Origin: Parvularcula oceani | Lineage (GTDB): Bacteria > Pseudomonadota > Alphaproteobacteria > Caulobacterales > Parvularculaceae | Direction: 5' to 3' | NCBI RefSeq assembly: GCF_000733125.1 | Contig: NZ_JPHU01000002.1 | Location: 310,001-374,000, forward strand | Length of the DNA stretch: 64,000 nucleotides | Shown: positions 17,460 to 26,797 of the stretch, one piece after another | Layout: each line of letters begins with the position of its first letter | Position numbering within the stretch: the stretch's first letter is position 1 | The notes under the pieces: model-generated | What the model was told of the DNA's origin: nothing | Databases searched by the model: none | What the model saw: the letters and a program-made list of their open reading frames with translations, nothing else | Translations under genes and position numbers: made by a program

Positions 17460-17696
17460 CTATTCCTTGGCGCGGGCTGCGCTTTTCAGAATAGCCTGGA
17501 AGGCTTCCATGCTGCCCGTGCCCGCGGACATGGCGCGCTCCCAGAAGATCTTGGGATCCGCCAGGGTGTCGATGTTCTCCCGGGTCCGCCGCTCGAGTTC
17601 CTCCGTGATCAGATCATTCACGGTCTGCACATCCGGCAGCCCGAGCAGCGTCCGCGCCTCGGCCGGGGTGCACTCGATATCGAACGTGATCTTCAT
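17460..17696 (-). CDS. DUF6489-type small protein
   Basis: 78-residue soluble protein opening with MKITFDIECTPAEARTLLG and continuing LPDVQTVNDLI, the pattern of a short conserved alphaproteobacterial family (DUF6489) of unknown role. The middle and C-terminus look helical (ELERRTRENIDTLADP). It sits 7 bp upstream of mnmE on the same strand and is divergent from the phosphodiesterase gene, so it probably leads the mnmE transcript. Confidence 0.75.
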   Translation of the reverse strand: MKITFDIECTPAEARTLLGLPDVQTVNDLITEELERRTRENIDTLADPKIFWERAMSAGTGSMEAFQAILKSAARAKE

Positions 17697-17767
17697 GGGG
17701 CGACCTTTCCGCGAGATGAGAGGCAGGGCAGAAGAGGGTTATGACAAGGACGCGAAAAGGAGCAAGC

Positions 17768-18682
17768 GTGAGACGGGAACTGCTGGCATCGGCACTGCTT
17801 TTGTGTTCCTGCGCGCCCGGCGATGCAGGCGGTATGAGAACGGATCAGGCGAGCCTCTCCGCCTATTTCGACTGCATCGACGAGGAAGGCTTAACTCTCG
17901 TCGCCGCCCACCGGGGAACGGATGGACGCGCTGCCGAGAACGCCCTCTCATCGATCCGGTCCGTGACCGCCCGAACGGCGGGCCTGGTGGAAGTCGACGT
18001 CGCGGCCAGCGCGGACGGAGTCCTGTTCCTGCATCATGACGATACGCTGGACCGGAGCACCACCGGCACGGGGCCTGCGGACATCCCCTGGTCGGAGCTT
18101 CGCGAGCTGTCGCTCCGCGACGCGGCCGGGCGGGTGACCGCAGAGCCGGTCACCTCTCTTGCAGCGCTTCTGGACTGGGTTCGGGACGAGCCGGTCATCG
18201 TCGAGCTCGATCTCAAGCCGTCAGCGCGCTATGCCGATGTCGCCGCGCTCCTCGAGGAAAAGGGAGTCGAGGACAAGGTCGTGATCATCGCCTACACCCA
18301 GGCGCAGGCGCGGGCGATCGCCGATGCCTTTCCCGAAGCGGTCATCTCTGCCGGCGTTGACGCCCTTTCGGACCTCGACGCCTTGATGGCCGCCGGTATT
18401 CCCGCCTCGAGGCTCCTTGCATGGACGGGGACGGAAACGCCGGATCCCGATCTCTACGAGGCGCTCGATGCGCGCGGCATCGAGGTGATCTTCGGCACGC
18501 TGGGCGGCCGGGAGTCCTGGGACGCCAGGATCGCCCGTTCCGGAAGCGAGGAGGCCTATGTGAGGCTGGCCGAACAGGGTGTCGATATTTTGGCGACGGA
18601 CCGTCCGCTCGAGGCGCATCGCATTCTTGCAGAGACGGGCCGGGCCGATGCCGCACGGACCTGCCGCGCTTTTCTGCCCTGA
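17768..18682 (+). CDS. Glycerophosphodiester phosphodiesterase-family lipoprotein
   Basis: Hydrolyses glycerophosphodiesters to glycerol-3-phosphate and an alcohol. The 304-residue protein has the catalytic A-A-H48-R-G motif, VEVDVAASADGVLFLHHDDTLDR with the metal-binding Glu/Asp and second His, and VIVELDLKP. The N-terminus RRELLASALLLCSC looks like a lipoprotein signal with Cys15 as lipidated residue, so it probably acts in the periplasm or outer membrane. I prefer the GTG start because AAGGAG stands 5 bp in front; an ATG 27 bp upstream is the alternative. Confidence 0.85.
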   Translation: MRRELLASALLLCSCAPGDAGGMRTDQASLSAYFDCIDEEGLTLVAAHRGTDGRAAENALSSIRSVTARTAGLVEVDVAASADGVLFLHHDDTLDRSTTGTGPADIPWSELRELSLRDAAGRVTAEPVTSLAALLDWVRDEPVIVELDLKPSARYADVAALLEEKGVEDKVVIIAYTQAQARAIADAFPEAVISAGVDALSDLDALMAAGIPASRLLAWTGTETPDPDLYEALDARGIEVIFGTLGGRESWDARIARSGSEEAYVRLAEQGVDILATDRPLEAHRILAETGRADAARTCRAFLP

Positions 18683-18685
18683 CAT

Positions 18686-18712
18686 GAAAAAGGGCGGCCC
18701 GGGAGCCGCCCT
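18686..18712 (-). terminator. Intrinsic terminator of rho
   Basis: An 8 bp perfect stem (AGGGCGGC / GCCGCCCT, 18691-18712) with a 6-base loop. On the minus strand it is followed by a five-T run, the classical Rho-independent form, 48 bp past the rho stop. On the plus strand it lacks a T-run but could still help end the phosphodiesterase transcript. Confidence 0.8.
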
Positions 18713-18714
18713 CT

Positions 18715-18725
18715 GCCGCACTTTT
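18715..18725 (-). repeat. Copy of the AAAAGTGCGGC motif
   Basis: Minus strand reads GAAAAGTGCGGC, identical over 12 bases to the copy inside aroE (26418-26429). It abuts the rho terminator stem. Confidence 0.5.
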
Positions 18726-18759
18726 CAGTCGCCTCGCGGAAAACCGCCGCAGCGCCGGG

Positions 18760-20085
<1,326 letters not shown>

Positions 20086-20219
20086 CCTGGCAGGTCGCGC
20101 GCGAAGGCAGAAAAGCGGCGCGGCGTGAAAATGGGGGAAGCGCATGGGCGGACGCCCGGCGCTGCTCCCTTACGTAAGCCCGCCCCCTGCCCGCGTCAAT
20201 CGGAGAGGATGCGCCGCCT

Positions 20220-22670
20220 TCACTCCGCCGCCGCCGCGGCGGGGCCGTGCCCGGATTGCAGGACGTGATCGGGCAGGTCCCGCAGATGCAGGTCCCGCTG
20301 CGGGAAGGGGATCTCGATGCCTTCCTCGGCGAAGCGGGCATGGATCGCGATGCGCAGGCGCGTGCGGACCTTCAGCGTGTCCGAGACATCCCTGATATAG
20401 GTCCGCAGCGTGAAATCGAGGCTCGATGCGCCGAAATCCTCGAAGACGACCAGCGGCGCGGGATCGGACAAAACGTCCGGGCTGCGCAACGCCACATCCT
20501 CCAGGACGCGCACCACCTGAGCGGCATCCGAGCTGTAGGCGGCGCCCACCGCGATGACGAGCCGGCCCATGCGGTCCTTGTGGGTCCAGTTCGTCACGGC
20601 GCCCGAGATGAGCTCGGAGTTCGGGACGATGACCGAGGAGCGGTCGAACGTCTCGATCTCGGTCGAGCGGACGGAGATGCGCTTGACGATCCCCTCTCCC
20701 GAATTGGTCACGATCCAGTCGCCGACCTTGATCGGCCGTTCGAAGAGCAGGATCAGCCCGGAGACGAAATTGTTGACGATGGATTGCAGGCCGAAACCGA
20801 TACCGACCGACAGCGCGCCGGCGATGATGGCGAGATTGCCGAGATCGAAGCCCAGCGTGCCCACCCCCGCGGCGAAGGCGATGATCAGCCCGACATAGCC
20901 GATCAGCGTCCGCAGGGAGTTCTGCACCCCCGCATCGAGCCGCGAGCGGGGAAAGACGCGCGTATCGGTCGCCCGCTGGACGGTCCGGGTGAGCCAGAGC
21001 AGCCCGAAGAAGACGGTGATCCCGGCGAGGATCTTGGCGACCGAAATCCTGACCGCCCCGACCTCGAAGCCGAAAAAGGCATCGGACAGCCAGCCGCGCA
21101 CATCGGCCGGTTCCGCGCCGAGGATCAGGAGCGCGGGCGGGATGAAGACGATCAGGGCGAGGAGGTCGATCCCGATCCCGATCCACGAATAGAGCACACG
21201 CTCCTCTCGATCGGCCGTCACCTGCGCCTCGGAGGAGAAGCGCCGGTCGAACAGGCGCACGGCTTCGCGCATCAGGGCGCGCAGGGCCCAGACAAGGCCG
21301 AACAGCGCCAGAAGGGCGAAGCTGCGCGTCACGAGATAATGCCCGAGACTGACGAAGCCGAGGATCGCCGCGCCTGCGGCCAGGATCGAGATGATCTGGC
21401 CTGCCCGGCGGATCTGGGTCCAGCCTGACCGCTCGACCCTCAGCCCGATCGCCCGCGGCGCCGGAACGGTGACGGCGGGTGCCTCCGGCGCGCCCGGCGG
21501 CGCGTCGCCCTCGGTCAGCGCCTCGGGCTCGGCGGGAAGGGTCGGCTCGTCGCTTCCGCGCCGCCACATCCCGTCGCGGCAGAGCAGGAAGAGGAGAACG
21601 GCCAGCGTGATCGCGACGAGGCCCTCCTGCACCAGCGCCAGCGCCGCGGAATCGGCGAAGACCTCCGCCCCCATGCGCAGGACGAGGTCGCCGGCCAGGA
21701 CGATCGCCGCGGACAGGATGACGCTGCGCACGGCGAGAACGCCGCGATTGGACAGCGGCGCCACGCGCCAGGCGGGCAGGCGCGGCGCGAAGACGGCATT
21801 CACCGCGCCGTCGGCGAAGAGCAGGGTGAGGAAGCCGACCCAGATCGCGCGCGCGAAGGCCTCGCCCCCGGGCGGGATCGCCCCGTTCAGGCGCAGCGCC
21901 TCATAGACGAAGAAGCCGCCCAGCAGGCCCGGAACGGTGCGGGCCAGCGTGCGGACGGTCGCCACCAGCACACGTCGCGAGGGCAAGGGTTCGAGATTCG
22001 CGATCCGCCGCTTGATCGCATTGTTGATCCAGCTCCGGATCGGCAGGAACAGGGCCACGGCCAGGGCGATGGCGACCACGATCGACAGGATCGCGTCGTT
22101 GAGGGCGCCCGCCGCCTGCTTTTCCGCGATCCAGGTGCCGAAGGCGTCCCGCGCGGCGTCGGTGCCGGCCAGAAGCGTGTCCGCGGCCGGACCCAGCACC
22201 CGCGGATCGACCGGTGACGGACCCCGCCGGAGCAGCGCGCCGGTAAAGGCTTCCCTGCGGCGTTCGGCGATCTCGTCGACGAGGCGTCCTGCGAGGGCGC
22301 TGTTCAGCTCCGCCTGGCGCAGGGCGGCATTCACGCGGCCGATCGAGGCTTCGATCTCGGAGCGGCGCTGTGCGATGGCGCTGTCTTCTGCCGGGGCGCC
22401 CTCTTCGGGCTCGGGGCCCAGCCGCTCGAGATCGTCCCGCAGCGTTTCCAGCTGCGCCTGAAGGGGAGCAGCGGCGAGCTCGACCTCCCGCCGCAGCGTG
22501 CGCAGCTCCTCCTGCCAGTCGACCAGAGCCTGGTCGGGCAGGTCTTCGGCCTGGTCGAGGGACCGCTCGATCTGGGCGATCCGGGCGCGCCGGTCCTCGG
22601 CCCCGTCCTGCGCCAGCGCCCCGGTCAGGACCGCGAGGAGAAGAGCGAGGCAGCAAGAAGCGAAGCGCAT
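20220..22670 (-). CDS. Mechanosensitive ion channel protein with DUF3772 N-terminus
   Basis: 816-residue inner-membrane channel of the large MscS type, which opens under turgor stress. A signal peptide (cleavage after about residue 20) precedes a periplasmic coiled-coil region (25-130, rich in E/R/L) of the DUF3772 type, then about ten transmembrane helices, and the MscS pore and beta-domain: GFGLQSIVNNFVSGLILLF, ERPIKVGDWIV and VPNSELISGAVTNW. A long P/A/E-rich loop lies near residues 375-415. It is in the hemE-hemJ-channel-rho row on the minus strand. Confidence 0.9.
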   Translation of the reverse strand: MRFASCCLALLLAVLTGALAQDGAEDRRARIAQIERSLDQAEDLPDQALVDWQEELRTLRREVELAAAPLQAQLETLRDDLERLGPEPEEGAPAEDSAIAQRRSEIEASIGRVNAALRQAELNSALAGRLVDEIAERRREAFTGALLRRGPSPVDPRVLGPAADTLLAGTDAARDAFGTWIAEKQAAGALNDAILSIVVAIALAVALFLPIRSWINNAIKRRIANLEPLPSRRVLVATVRTLARTVPGLLGGFFVYEALRLNGAIPPGGEAFARAIWVGFLTLLFADGAVNAVFAPRLPAWRVAPLSNRGVLAVRSVILSAAIVLAGDLVLRMGAEVFADSAALALVQEGLVAITLAVLLFLLCRDGMWRRGSDEPTLPAEPEALTEGDAPPGAPEAPAVTVPAPRAIGLRVERSGWTQIRRAGQIISILAAGAAILGFVSLGHYLVTRSFALLALFGLVWALRALMREAVRLFDRRFSSEAQVTADREERVLYSWIGIGIDLLALIVFIPPALLILGAEPADVRGWLSDAFFGFEVGAVRISVAKILAGITVFFGLLWLTRTVQRATDTRVFPRSRLDAGVQNSLRTLIGYVGLIIAFAAGVGTLGFDLGNLAIIAGALSVGIGFGLQSIVNNFVSGLILLFERPIKVGDWIVTNSGEGIVKRISVRSTEIETFDRSSVIVPNSELISGAVTNWTHKDRMGRLVIAVGAAYSSDAAQVVRVLEDVALRSPDVLSDPAPLVVFEDFGASSLDFTLRTYIRDVSDTLKVRTRLRIAIHARFAEEGIEIPFPQRDLHLRDLPDHVLQSGHGPAAAAAE

Positions 22671-22729
22671 GGGGGGAGCCGGAGTTGCGATCCCCCGCTC
22701 GTCTCACATCCGGGCTGCGCGGAGCAACA

Positions 22730-23164
22730 TCACCCGGCCATGGGTTTGAGGAGGACGAGGAACACGATCCCGATCAGCAGGACGAAGGGCACCTCGTTCA
22801 TCAGCCGCCAGAAGCGCTCGGTCCGCGGCCGCTCGCCCCGCTCGAACGTCTTGCGGCTGGCCGCGTAGAAGCCGTGCACGCCGCTCAGGATCACGACGAG
22901 CAGGATCTTGATGTGCAGCCAGCCATCATCGAGCCAGCCCGGCGCCAGCGCGACGAGCGCGATCCCGAATATCCAGGTGGCGATCATTGCGGGCGTCATG
23001 ATGCCCTTGAGGAGGCGGCGCTCCATCACGGTGAAGAAGCGCTCGGCCTCCCCGCCGGCTTCGGCCTGGGAGTGATAGACGAAGAGGCGCGGCAGATAGA
23101 GCATGGCCGCCATCCAGGCGATGACGCTGAGGATGTGGAGGGCCTGGACAGAGAGATAGAGCAT
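22730..23164 (-). CDS. hemJ: Protoporphyrinogen oxidase HemJ
   Basis: Oxygen-independent membrane enzyme converting protoporphyrinogen IX to protoporphyrin IX. 144 residues and four transmembrane helices, with the conserved haem-ligand His10 in L-H-I-L-S-V-I-A-W-M, LPRLFVYH, and a conserved Lys/Arg region KILLVVILSGVHGFY. It is 9 bp downstream of hemE on the same strand, an arrangement common in alphaproteobacteria that lack HemG/HemY. Confidence 0.92.
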   Translation of the reverse strand: MLYLSVQALHILSVIAWMAAMLYLPRLFVYHSQAEAGGEAERFFTVMERRLLKGIMTPAMIATWIFGIALVALAPGWLDDGWLHIKILLVVILSGVHGFYAASRKTFERGERPRTERFWRLMNEVPFVLLIGIVFLVLLKPMAG

Positions 23165-23173
23165 GTCTCCGCC

Positions 23174-24205
23174 CTAGCGTCCCCGGACGTGCCGGACCAG
23201 AGCGGCGACGTTTTCGGGCGGGGTCTGCGGCGTGAAGCCGTGCCCGAGATTGAAGATGTAGGGCGCGCCCGCAAAGGCTTCGAGCAGCCTGTCGGCCGCC
23301 GCGAACATCGCGTCGCCGCCCCGCACGACCAGCAGCGGGTCGAGACCCCCCTGCACCACCGCATGGGGCGAAAGACGCTCCCGCGCCCAGGCCGGCGGGA
23401 TCTCCGTTCCGATCGACACGCCGTCGAAGGCGTCCGAGCGCGCCACCGCCTCGTAGAGCGGTCCCGCCCCTTTCGGAAAGGTGATGACCGGCACGTCCGA
23501 CCGCGCCTTGACCCGCCGCGCGATCTCCTCGGCCGGCTTCAGGCAGTAGCGCTCGAAGAAGGGCTCGGGCAGGCCGCTCGCCCAGCTGTCGAAGATCTGC
23601 AGCGCATCGGCGCCCGCCTCCACCTGGCGGATCAGGTAGTCCGCGGTCGCCTCGGTCAGCATGGCGATCAGCCGGTCGAAACTCTCGGGATGCTCATAGG
23701 CGTAGAGGCGAAGGGCGGAAGGGTCCTTCACCCCCCTGCCCGCCAGCATGTAGGTCGCCACGGTCCAGGGGGCGCCGGCGAAGCCGATCAGCGCCTTGTC
23801 CTCGGGCAGCGCCTCGCGCACGCGCCGGACGGTCTCGTAGACCGGCCCGAGAGTGTCGTGGATCGCGGAAAGAGACAGCCGCGACAGGAGGGCCTCGTCG
23901 AAGAGCGGCTCCAGCCGCGGACCTTCCCCCTTCACGAAGCGCACGCCCTGCCCCAGCGCCTGCGAGATCAGGAGGATATCGGCGAAGAGGATGGCCGCAT
24001 CGAGATCGTAGCGCCGGATCGGCTGCAGAGTGACTTCCGCCGCGAGTTCGGGCGTATAGCAGAGATCGAGGAAGCTTCCCGCCTCCGCCCGCGTCTTCAG
24101 GTATTCCGGCAGGTAGCGCCCGGCCTGCCGCATGAACCACATGGGCGGAGGAGTTTCCGCTTCGCCTGAAAGGGTGTCGAGGAACCGCCCGCGCCGCTGC
24201 GCCAT
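23174..24205 (-). CDS. hemE: Uroporphyrinogen decarboxylase
   Basis: Converts uroporphyrinogen III to coproporphyrinogen III in the cytoplasm. 343 residues with PPMWFMRQAGRYLPEY (substrate-binding Arg), GFAGAPWTVATYML and FNLGHGFTPQTPPENV at the C-terminus, all HemE signatures. As in Caulobacter, hemE borders the replication origin: the 359 bp gap upstream of its ATG holds the origin elements. Confidence 0.97.
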   Translation of the reverse strand: MAQRRGRFLDTLSGEAETPPPMWFMRQAGRYLPEYLKTRAEAGSFLDLCYTPELAAEVTLQPIRRYDLDAAILFADILLISQALGQGVRFVKGEGPRLEPLFDEALLSRLSLSAIHDTLGPVYETVRRVREALPEDKALIGFAGAPWTVATYMLAGRGVKDPSALRLYAYEHPESFDRLIAMLTEATADYLIRQVEAGADALQIFDSWASGLPEPFFERYCLKPAEEIARRVKARSDVPVITFPKGAGPLYEAVARSDAFDGVSIGTEIPPAWARERLSPHAVVQGGLDPLLVVRGGDAMFAAADRLLEAFAGAPYIFNLGHGFTPQTPPENVAALVRHVRGR

Positions 24206-24230
24206 CCCAAAATCCTAATAAAACCTAAAC

Positions 24231-24241
24231 GAGTCCGAGTC
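24231..24241. promoter_or_regulatory. Two adjacent GANTC (CcrM) methylation sites
   Basis: GAGTCCGAGTC holds two GAGTC sites 6 bp apart, 26 bp upstream of the hemE ATG. CcrM methylates GANTC in alphaproteobacteria and its state around the origin reports replication progress. Role here inferred from motif and place. Confidence 0.55.
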
Positions 24242-24257
24242 CTAGGCCGGGGGGGAG

Positions 24258-24266
24258 TGTGGGAAA
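24258..24266 (-). promoter_or_regulatory. DnaA-box-like 9-mer (reverse)
   Basis: Minus strand TTTCCCACA, one mismatch to TTWTNCACA. An identical 9-mer occurs in opposite orientation at 24395. Confidence 0.5.
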
Positions 24267-24307
24267 CCACCGGGGCTTCGCGCCGTCCCCCGCCGGTCCG
24301 GAACAAG

Positions 24308-24321
24308 TCCCCATATCCCCA
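24308..24321 (+). promoter_or_regulatory. Two tandem TCCCCA elements (W-box-like)
   Basis: TCCCCATATCCCCA holds two TCCCCA hexamers 8 bp apart. Weak DnaA sites of this sequence have been described in the Caulobacter origin; a third, reversed copy is at 24407-24412. Confidence 0.45.
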
Positions 24322-24394
24322 GCTTTCGGGAAAAGCGAGCCGAAGGCCGGTCATACCTGGTCCTGCCGATCGGATCACGGACGCGTGAACGGGC

Positions 24395-24403
24395 TTTCCC
24401 ACA
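24395..24403 (+). promoter_or_regulatory. DnaA-box-like 9-mer (forward)
   Basis: TTTCCCACA, same 9-mer as the reverse copy at 24258, one mismatch to TTWTNCACA. Confidence 0.5.
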
Positions 24404-24426
24404 GCCTGGGGAGAGCGCGATGGCCG

Positions 24427-24441
24427 TTAACCTCTTGGTAA
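24427..24441 (+). promoter_or_regulatory. CtrA-like binding site 1
   Basis: TTAA-N7-GTAA followed by C, one mismatch to the CtrA consensus TTAA-N7-TTAA(C). In Caulobacter, CtrA bound in the origin blocks initiation. Confidence 0.55.
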
Positions 24442-24531
24442 CATTTTGCAGATCGGCACTGTGCAGCCGCGGCGCAGACTGCGCGGAAGAGTGCCGCTGG
24501 CCCTTCGCCCTTCCGTTCTCTCCCCGATCGG

Positions 24532-24546
24532 TGAATAAGTCCTTAA
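24532..24546 (+). promoter_or_regulatory. CtrA-like binding site 2
   Basis: TGAA-N7-TTAA followed by C, one mismatch to consensus. It ends 18 bp before the ppsR ATG, so it may act on ppsR transcription as well as on the origin. Confidence 0.5.
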
Positions 24547-24564
24547 CGGCAAGGAAGGCTTCGC

Positions 24565-25422
24565 ATGTCCGCAACCGCGATGCCGGCGTCCCCGCGCCTG
24601 GCGACCTGGTTTCACGTTCATCTCGTCTCGGATTCGACCGGCGAGACTCTGAACACGCTTCTCAAGGCGACGGCCGCCCGCTTCGAGACGGCCAAGCCGC
24701 TCGAACATGTCGCGAGCCTGGTGCGCAGCCATGTCCAGCTCGACAAGGTGCTGGCCCGTATCGAGCAGGCGCCGGGCCTCGTCATGTACACAATCGTCGA
24801 TGCGGGCATGCGCCGCCGCCTCGAGGTGAAATGCGCGGAACTCCAGGTGCCGGCGATCTCCGTGCTCGATCCCCTGCTCAACGCCTTCGCGGACTATCTG
24901 GGGCTCGAACAGACCATGCGCGCGGGCGGGCAATACGAGCTCGACGAGGACTATTTCCGGCGGATCGCCGCCATCGACTACACGCTGGCCCATGATGACG
25001 GGCAGATGACCTGGGATCTCGAAAGCGCGGAGGTCGTGCTGGTCGGCGTCAGCCGGACCTCGAAGACGCCGACCTGCATGTATCTCGCGAACAGAGGCAT
25101 CAAGGCGGCGAACGTGCCGCTCGTGCCGACTTCCGATCCGCCGCCCGAGCTGCCCGGCCTGCGCAAGCCGCTGGTCGTCGGCCTGACCGCCAGCCCAGAC
25201 CGCCTCTCCTCGATCCGCGCGAGCCGCATGACCAATCTCGCCGCGACCCAGGACGTCGAAAGCTATACCGAGCAATCCGCAGTGCGCGCCGAGGTGCAGA
25301 AGGCGAAGCGCTACTTCGCCTCCAACCAGTGGCCGGTGATCGACGTTACCCGCCGCTCCGTCGAGGAGACGGCGGCCAAGATCCTCACTCTGCTCTCGGC
25401 CCGGCGCGGGGGGGCGGAATGA
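24565..25422 (+). CDS. ppsR: PEP synthase / pyruvate phosphate dikinase regulatory protein
   Basis: Bifunctional ADP-dependent kinase and Pi-dependent phosphorylase that switches PEP synthase or pyruvate phosphate dikinase off and on. 285 residues, with VHLVSDSTGETLN (about 18-30), the P-loop GVSRTSKTPT (161-170) and LANRGIKAANVPLVP. Whether the target is PpsA or PpdK cannot be told. It leads an operon with maf, aroE, coaE and dnaQ and lies directly right of the proposed origin, the usual place in this class. Confidence 0.92.
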   Translation: MSATAMPASPRLATWFHVHLVSDSTGETLNTLLKATAARFETAKPLEHVASLVRSHVQLDKVLARIEQAPGLVMYTIVDAGMRRRLEVKCAELQVPAISVLDPLLNAFADYLGLEQTMRAGGQYELDEDYFRRIAAIDYTLAHDDGQMTWDLESAEVVLVGVSRTSKTPTCMYLANRGIKAANVPLVPTSDPPPELPGLRKPLVVGLTASPDRLSSIRASRMTNLAATQDVESYTEQSAVRAEVQKAKRYFASNQWPVIDVTRRSVEETAAKILTLLSARRGGAE

Positions 25423-25997
25423 CCCTCATCCTCGCCTCCCGCAGCGCCTCCCGCCGGACGCTTCTCCGCGAAGCGGGCATTTCCTTCGAGGCCCGTGCCG
25501 CGGATGTCGACGAGGCAGCCACGAAAGCGCGGCATGACGGCGATCCTGCCAGCCTCGCCCTGCGCCTCGCCGAGGAAAAGGCGCTGTCCCTCGATGTTCC
25601 CGGCGCGCTGATCATCGGCGGCGATCAGGTCCTGGAATTCGAGGGCCGGGCCTATGACAAGCCCCGCAGCGGCGAAGAAGCGATCCGGCGCCTCGTCATG
25701 ATGGGCGGCCACACGCACTACCTGCGCTCGGGCCTCGTCCTCGCGCAGGACGGACAGATCGTCTGGCGCCATGCCGGTTCGGCGGCGATGACAATGCGCC
25801 CGCTGACCCAAAGCGAGGCCACCGCCTATCTGGATGCCGCGGGCGAGGGCGTGCTCGCCACGGTCGGCGCCTATGAGCTCGAAGGCTTGGGCGCCCGCCT
25901 CTTCGAGCGGGTCGAGGGAGACTATTTCACCATACTCGGCCTCGCCCTCCTCCCATTGCTCGAGGAGCTCCGCCGGCGGGACGCGTTGCCATGGTGA
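25419..25997 (+). CDS. maf: Maf-family nucleotide pyrophosphatase
   Basis: Maf proteins hydrolyse non-canonical or specific nucleoside triphosphates such as dTTP, UTP or m7GTP. The 192-residue protein begins MTLILASRSASRRTLL, the family signature, with later D-E-A and EEKA segments and VGAYELEGLGARLFE. The start is the ATG overlapping the ppsR stop (ATGA); an earlier in-frame ATG at 25329 lies deep in ppsR and is rejected. Some catalytic positions of the family vary here (GGDQVLEFEG), so the exact substrate is open. Confidence 0.9.
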   Translation: MTLILASRSASRRTLLREAGISFEARAADVDEAATKARHDGDPASLALRLAEEKALSLDVPGALIIGGDQVLEFEGRAYDKPRSGEEAIRRLVMMGGHTHYLRSGLVLAQDGQIVWRHAGSAAMTMRPLTQSEATAYLDAAGEGVLATVGAYELEGLGARLFERVEGDYFTILGLALLPLLEELRRRDALPW

Positions 25998-26797
25998 TCC
26001 GCGCCGGCGTCGTCGGGCACCCCGTCGCGCATAGCCTTTCGCCGCGGCTTCATACCCGGTGGCTCGAAAACTACGGCATTGACGGCCGCTACGAAGCGAT
26101 CGACGCGCCGCCGGATGGTTTCGTGGCGACGATCGCGCGGCTGCGCAAGCAGGGCTATGGGGGGGTCAACGTCACCCTACCCTTCAAGACCGAGGCGCTG
26201 CTCTTCGCGACCGAGGCGACGCCTCTGGCGCGCCGTCTCGGCGCGGCCAACACGCTGACCTTCACGGAAGGAGGCGTGCATGCCGACAATACCGACGCGC
26301 CCGGATTCGCCGCAGCGCTGCGGCCATACCTGACCGGCCGGTACGGAGAGGCGCTGGTCCTGGGGGCAGGGGGCGTGGCACCGGCCATTCTCGCAGCACT
26401 TTCCGACCTGGGAGTTCGAAAAGTGCGGCTCGCAAATCGGACACGGGAAAGCGCCGAAGCGCTGGCCGAGCGCTTCGGCGCCGAAGTGGTGGATTGGGAA
26501 TGCCGCAACGACGCGGCCGTCACCGATCTCTTGATCAACACGACGGCGCTGGGCCTGCCGGGCAAGCCCCCGCTCGAAATCGATCTGGGCGGCCTGCCCC
26601 CGCATGCGGTGGTGGCCGATGCCGTCTATTCTCCCGCGGGAACCGGCCTGACCCGCGCGGCCCGCGAACGGGGCCTGGCCGCGATGGATGGCCTGCCCAT
26701 GCTGGTGCACCAGGCCATACCGGGCTTTTCGCGCTGGTTCGGCGTCACGCCGGGCGACCCCGAGGCCGCCGAAGCCTTTCTGCGGGAGGCGGCATGA
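25991..26797 (+). CDS. aroE: Shikimate dehydrogenase
   Basis: NADPH-dependent reduction of 3-dehydroshikimate in aromatic amino-acid synthesis. 268 residues: VVGHPVAHSLSPRLH for substrate binding, catalytic Lys in NVTLPFK, catalytic Asp in DNTDAPGF, NADP site VLGAGGVAPAILAAL with NRT. Overlaps maf by 7 bp and coaE by 4 bp. The motif GAAAAGTGCGGC-like repeat copy at 26419 lies in the coding sequence just after the nucleotide-binding loop. Confidence 0.96.
   Translation: MVIRAGVVGHPVAHSLSPRLHTRWLENYGIDGRYEAIDAPPDGFVATIARLRKQGYGGVNVTLPFKTEALLFATEATPLARRLGAANTLTFTEGGVHADNTDAPGFAAALRPYLTGRYGEALVLGAGGVAPAILAALSDLGVRKVRLANRTRESAEALAERFGAEVVDWECRNDAAVTDLLINTTALGLPGKPPLEIDLGGLPPHAVVADAVYSPAGTGLTRAARERGLAAMDGLPMLVHQAIPGFSRWFGVTPGDPEAAEAFLREAA
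26419..26429 (+). repeat. Copy of the AAAAGTGCGGC motif inside aroE
   Basis: AAAAGTGCGGC preceded by G, identical over 12 bases to the copy beside the rho terminator. A degenerate inverted partner (GCAGCACTTT) lies 16 bp upstream. Confidence 0.5.

Larger units (their letters stand above)
24206..24564. other. Putative chromosomal replication origin (oriC) between hemE and ppsR
   Basis: The only gene-free stretch above 300 bp. Support: position between divergent hemE and ppsR, as in Caulobacter; an A/T-rich patch next to hemE (24209-24230); two GANTC sites (24231, 24237); two identical DnaA-box-like 9-mers in opposite orientation (24258, 24395); three TCCCCA elements like Caulobacter W-boxes (24308, 24316, 24407 reverse); two CtrA-like sites (24427, 24532); and the switch in gene direction (21 of 24 genes on the left point left, the first six on the right point right). 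parS and parAB are within 13 kb. Not proven; GC-skew over the whole chromosome would decide. Confidence 0.8.

Noticed and set aside
24609-24622. parS-like half site GTTTCACGT near the start of ppsR
   Set aside because: Only one half matches; the other half is TCATC and the bases encode the conserved F-H-V-H-L of PpsR, so chance is enough.
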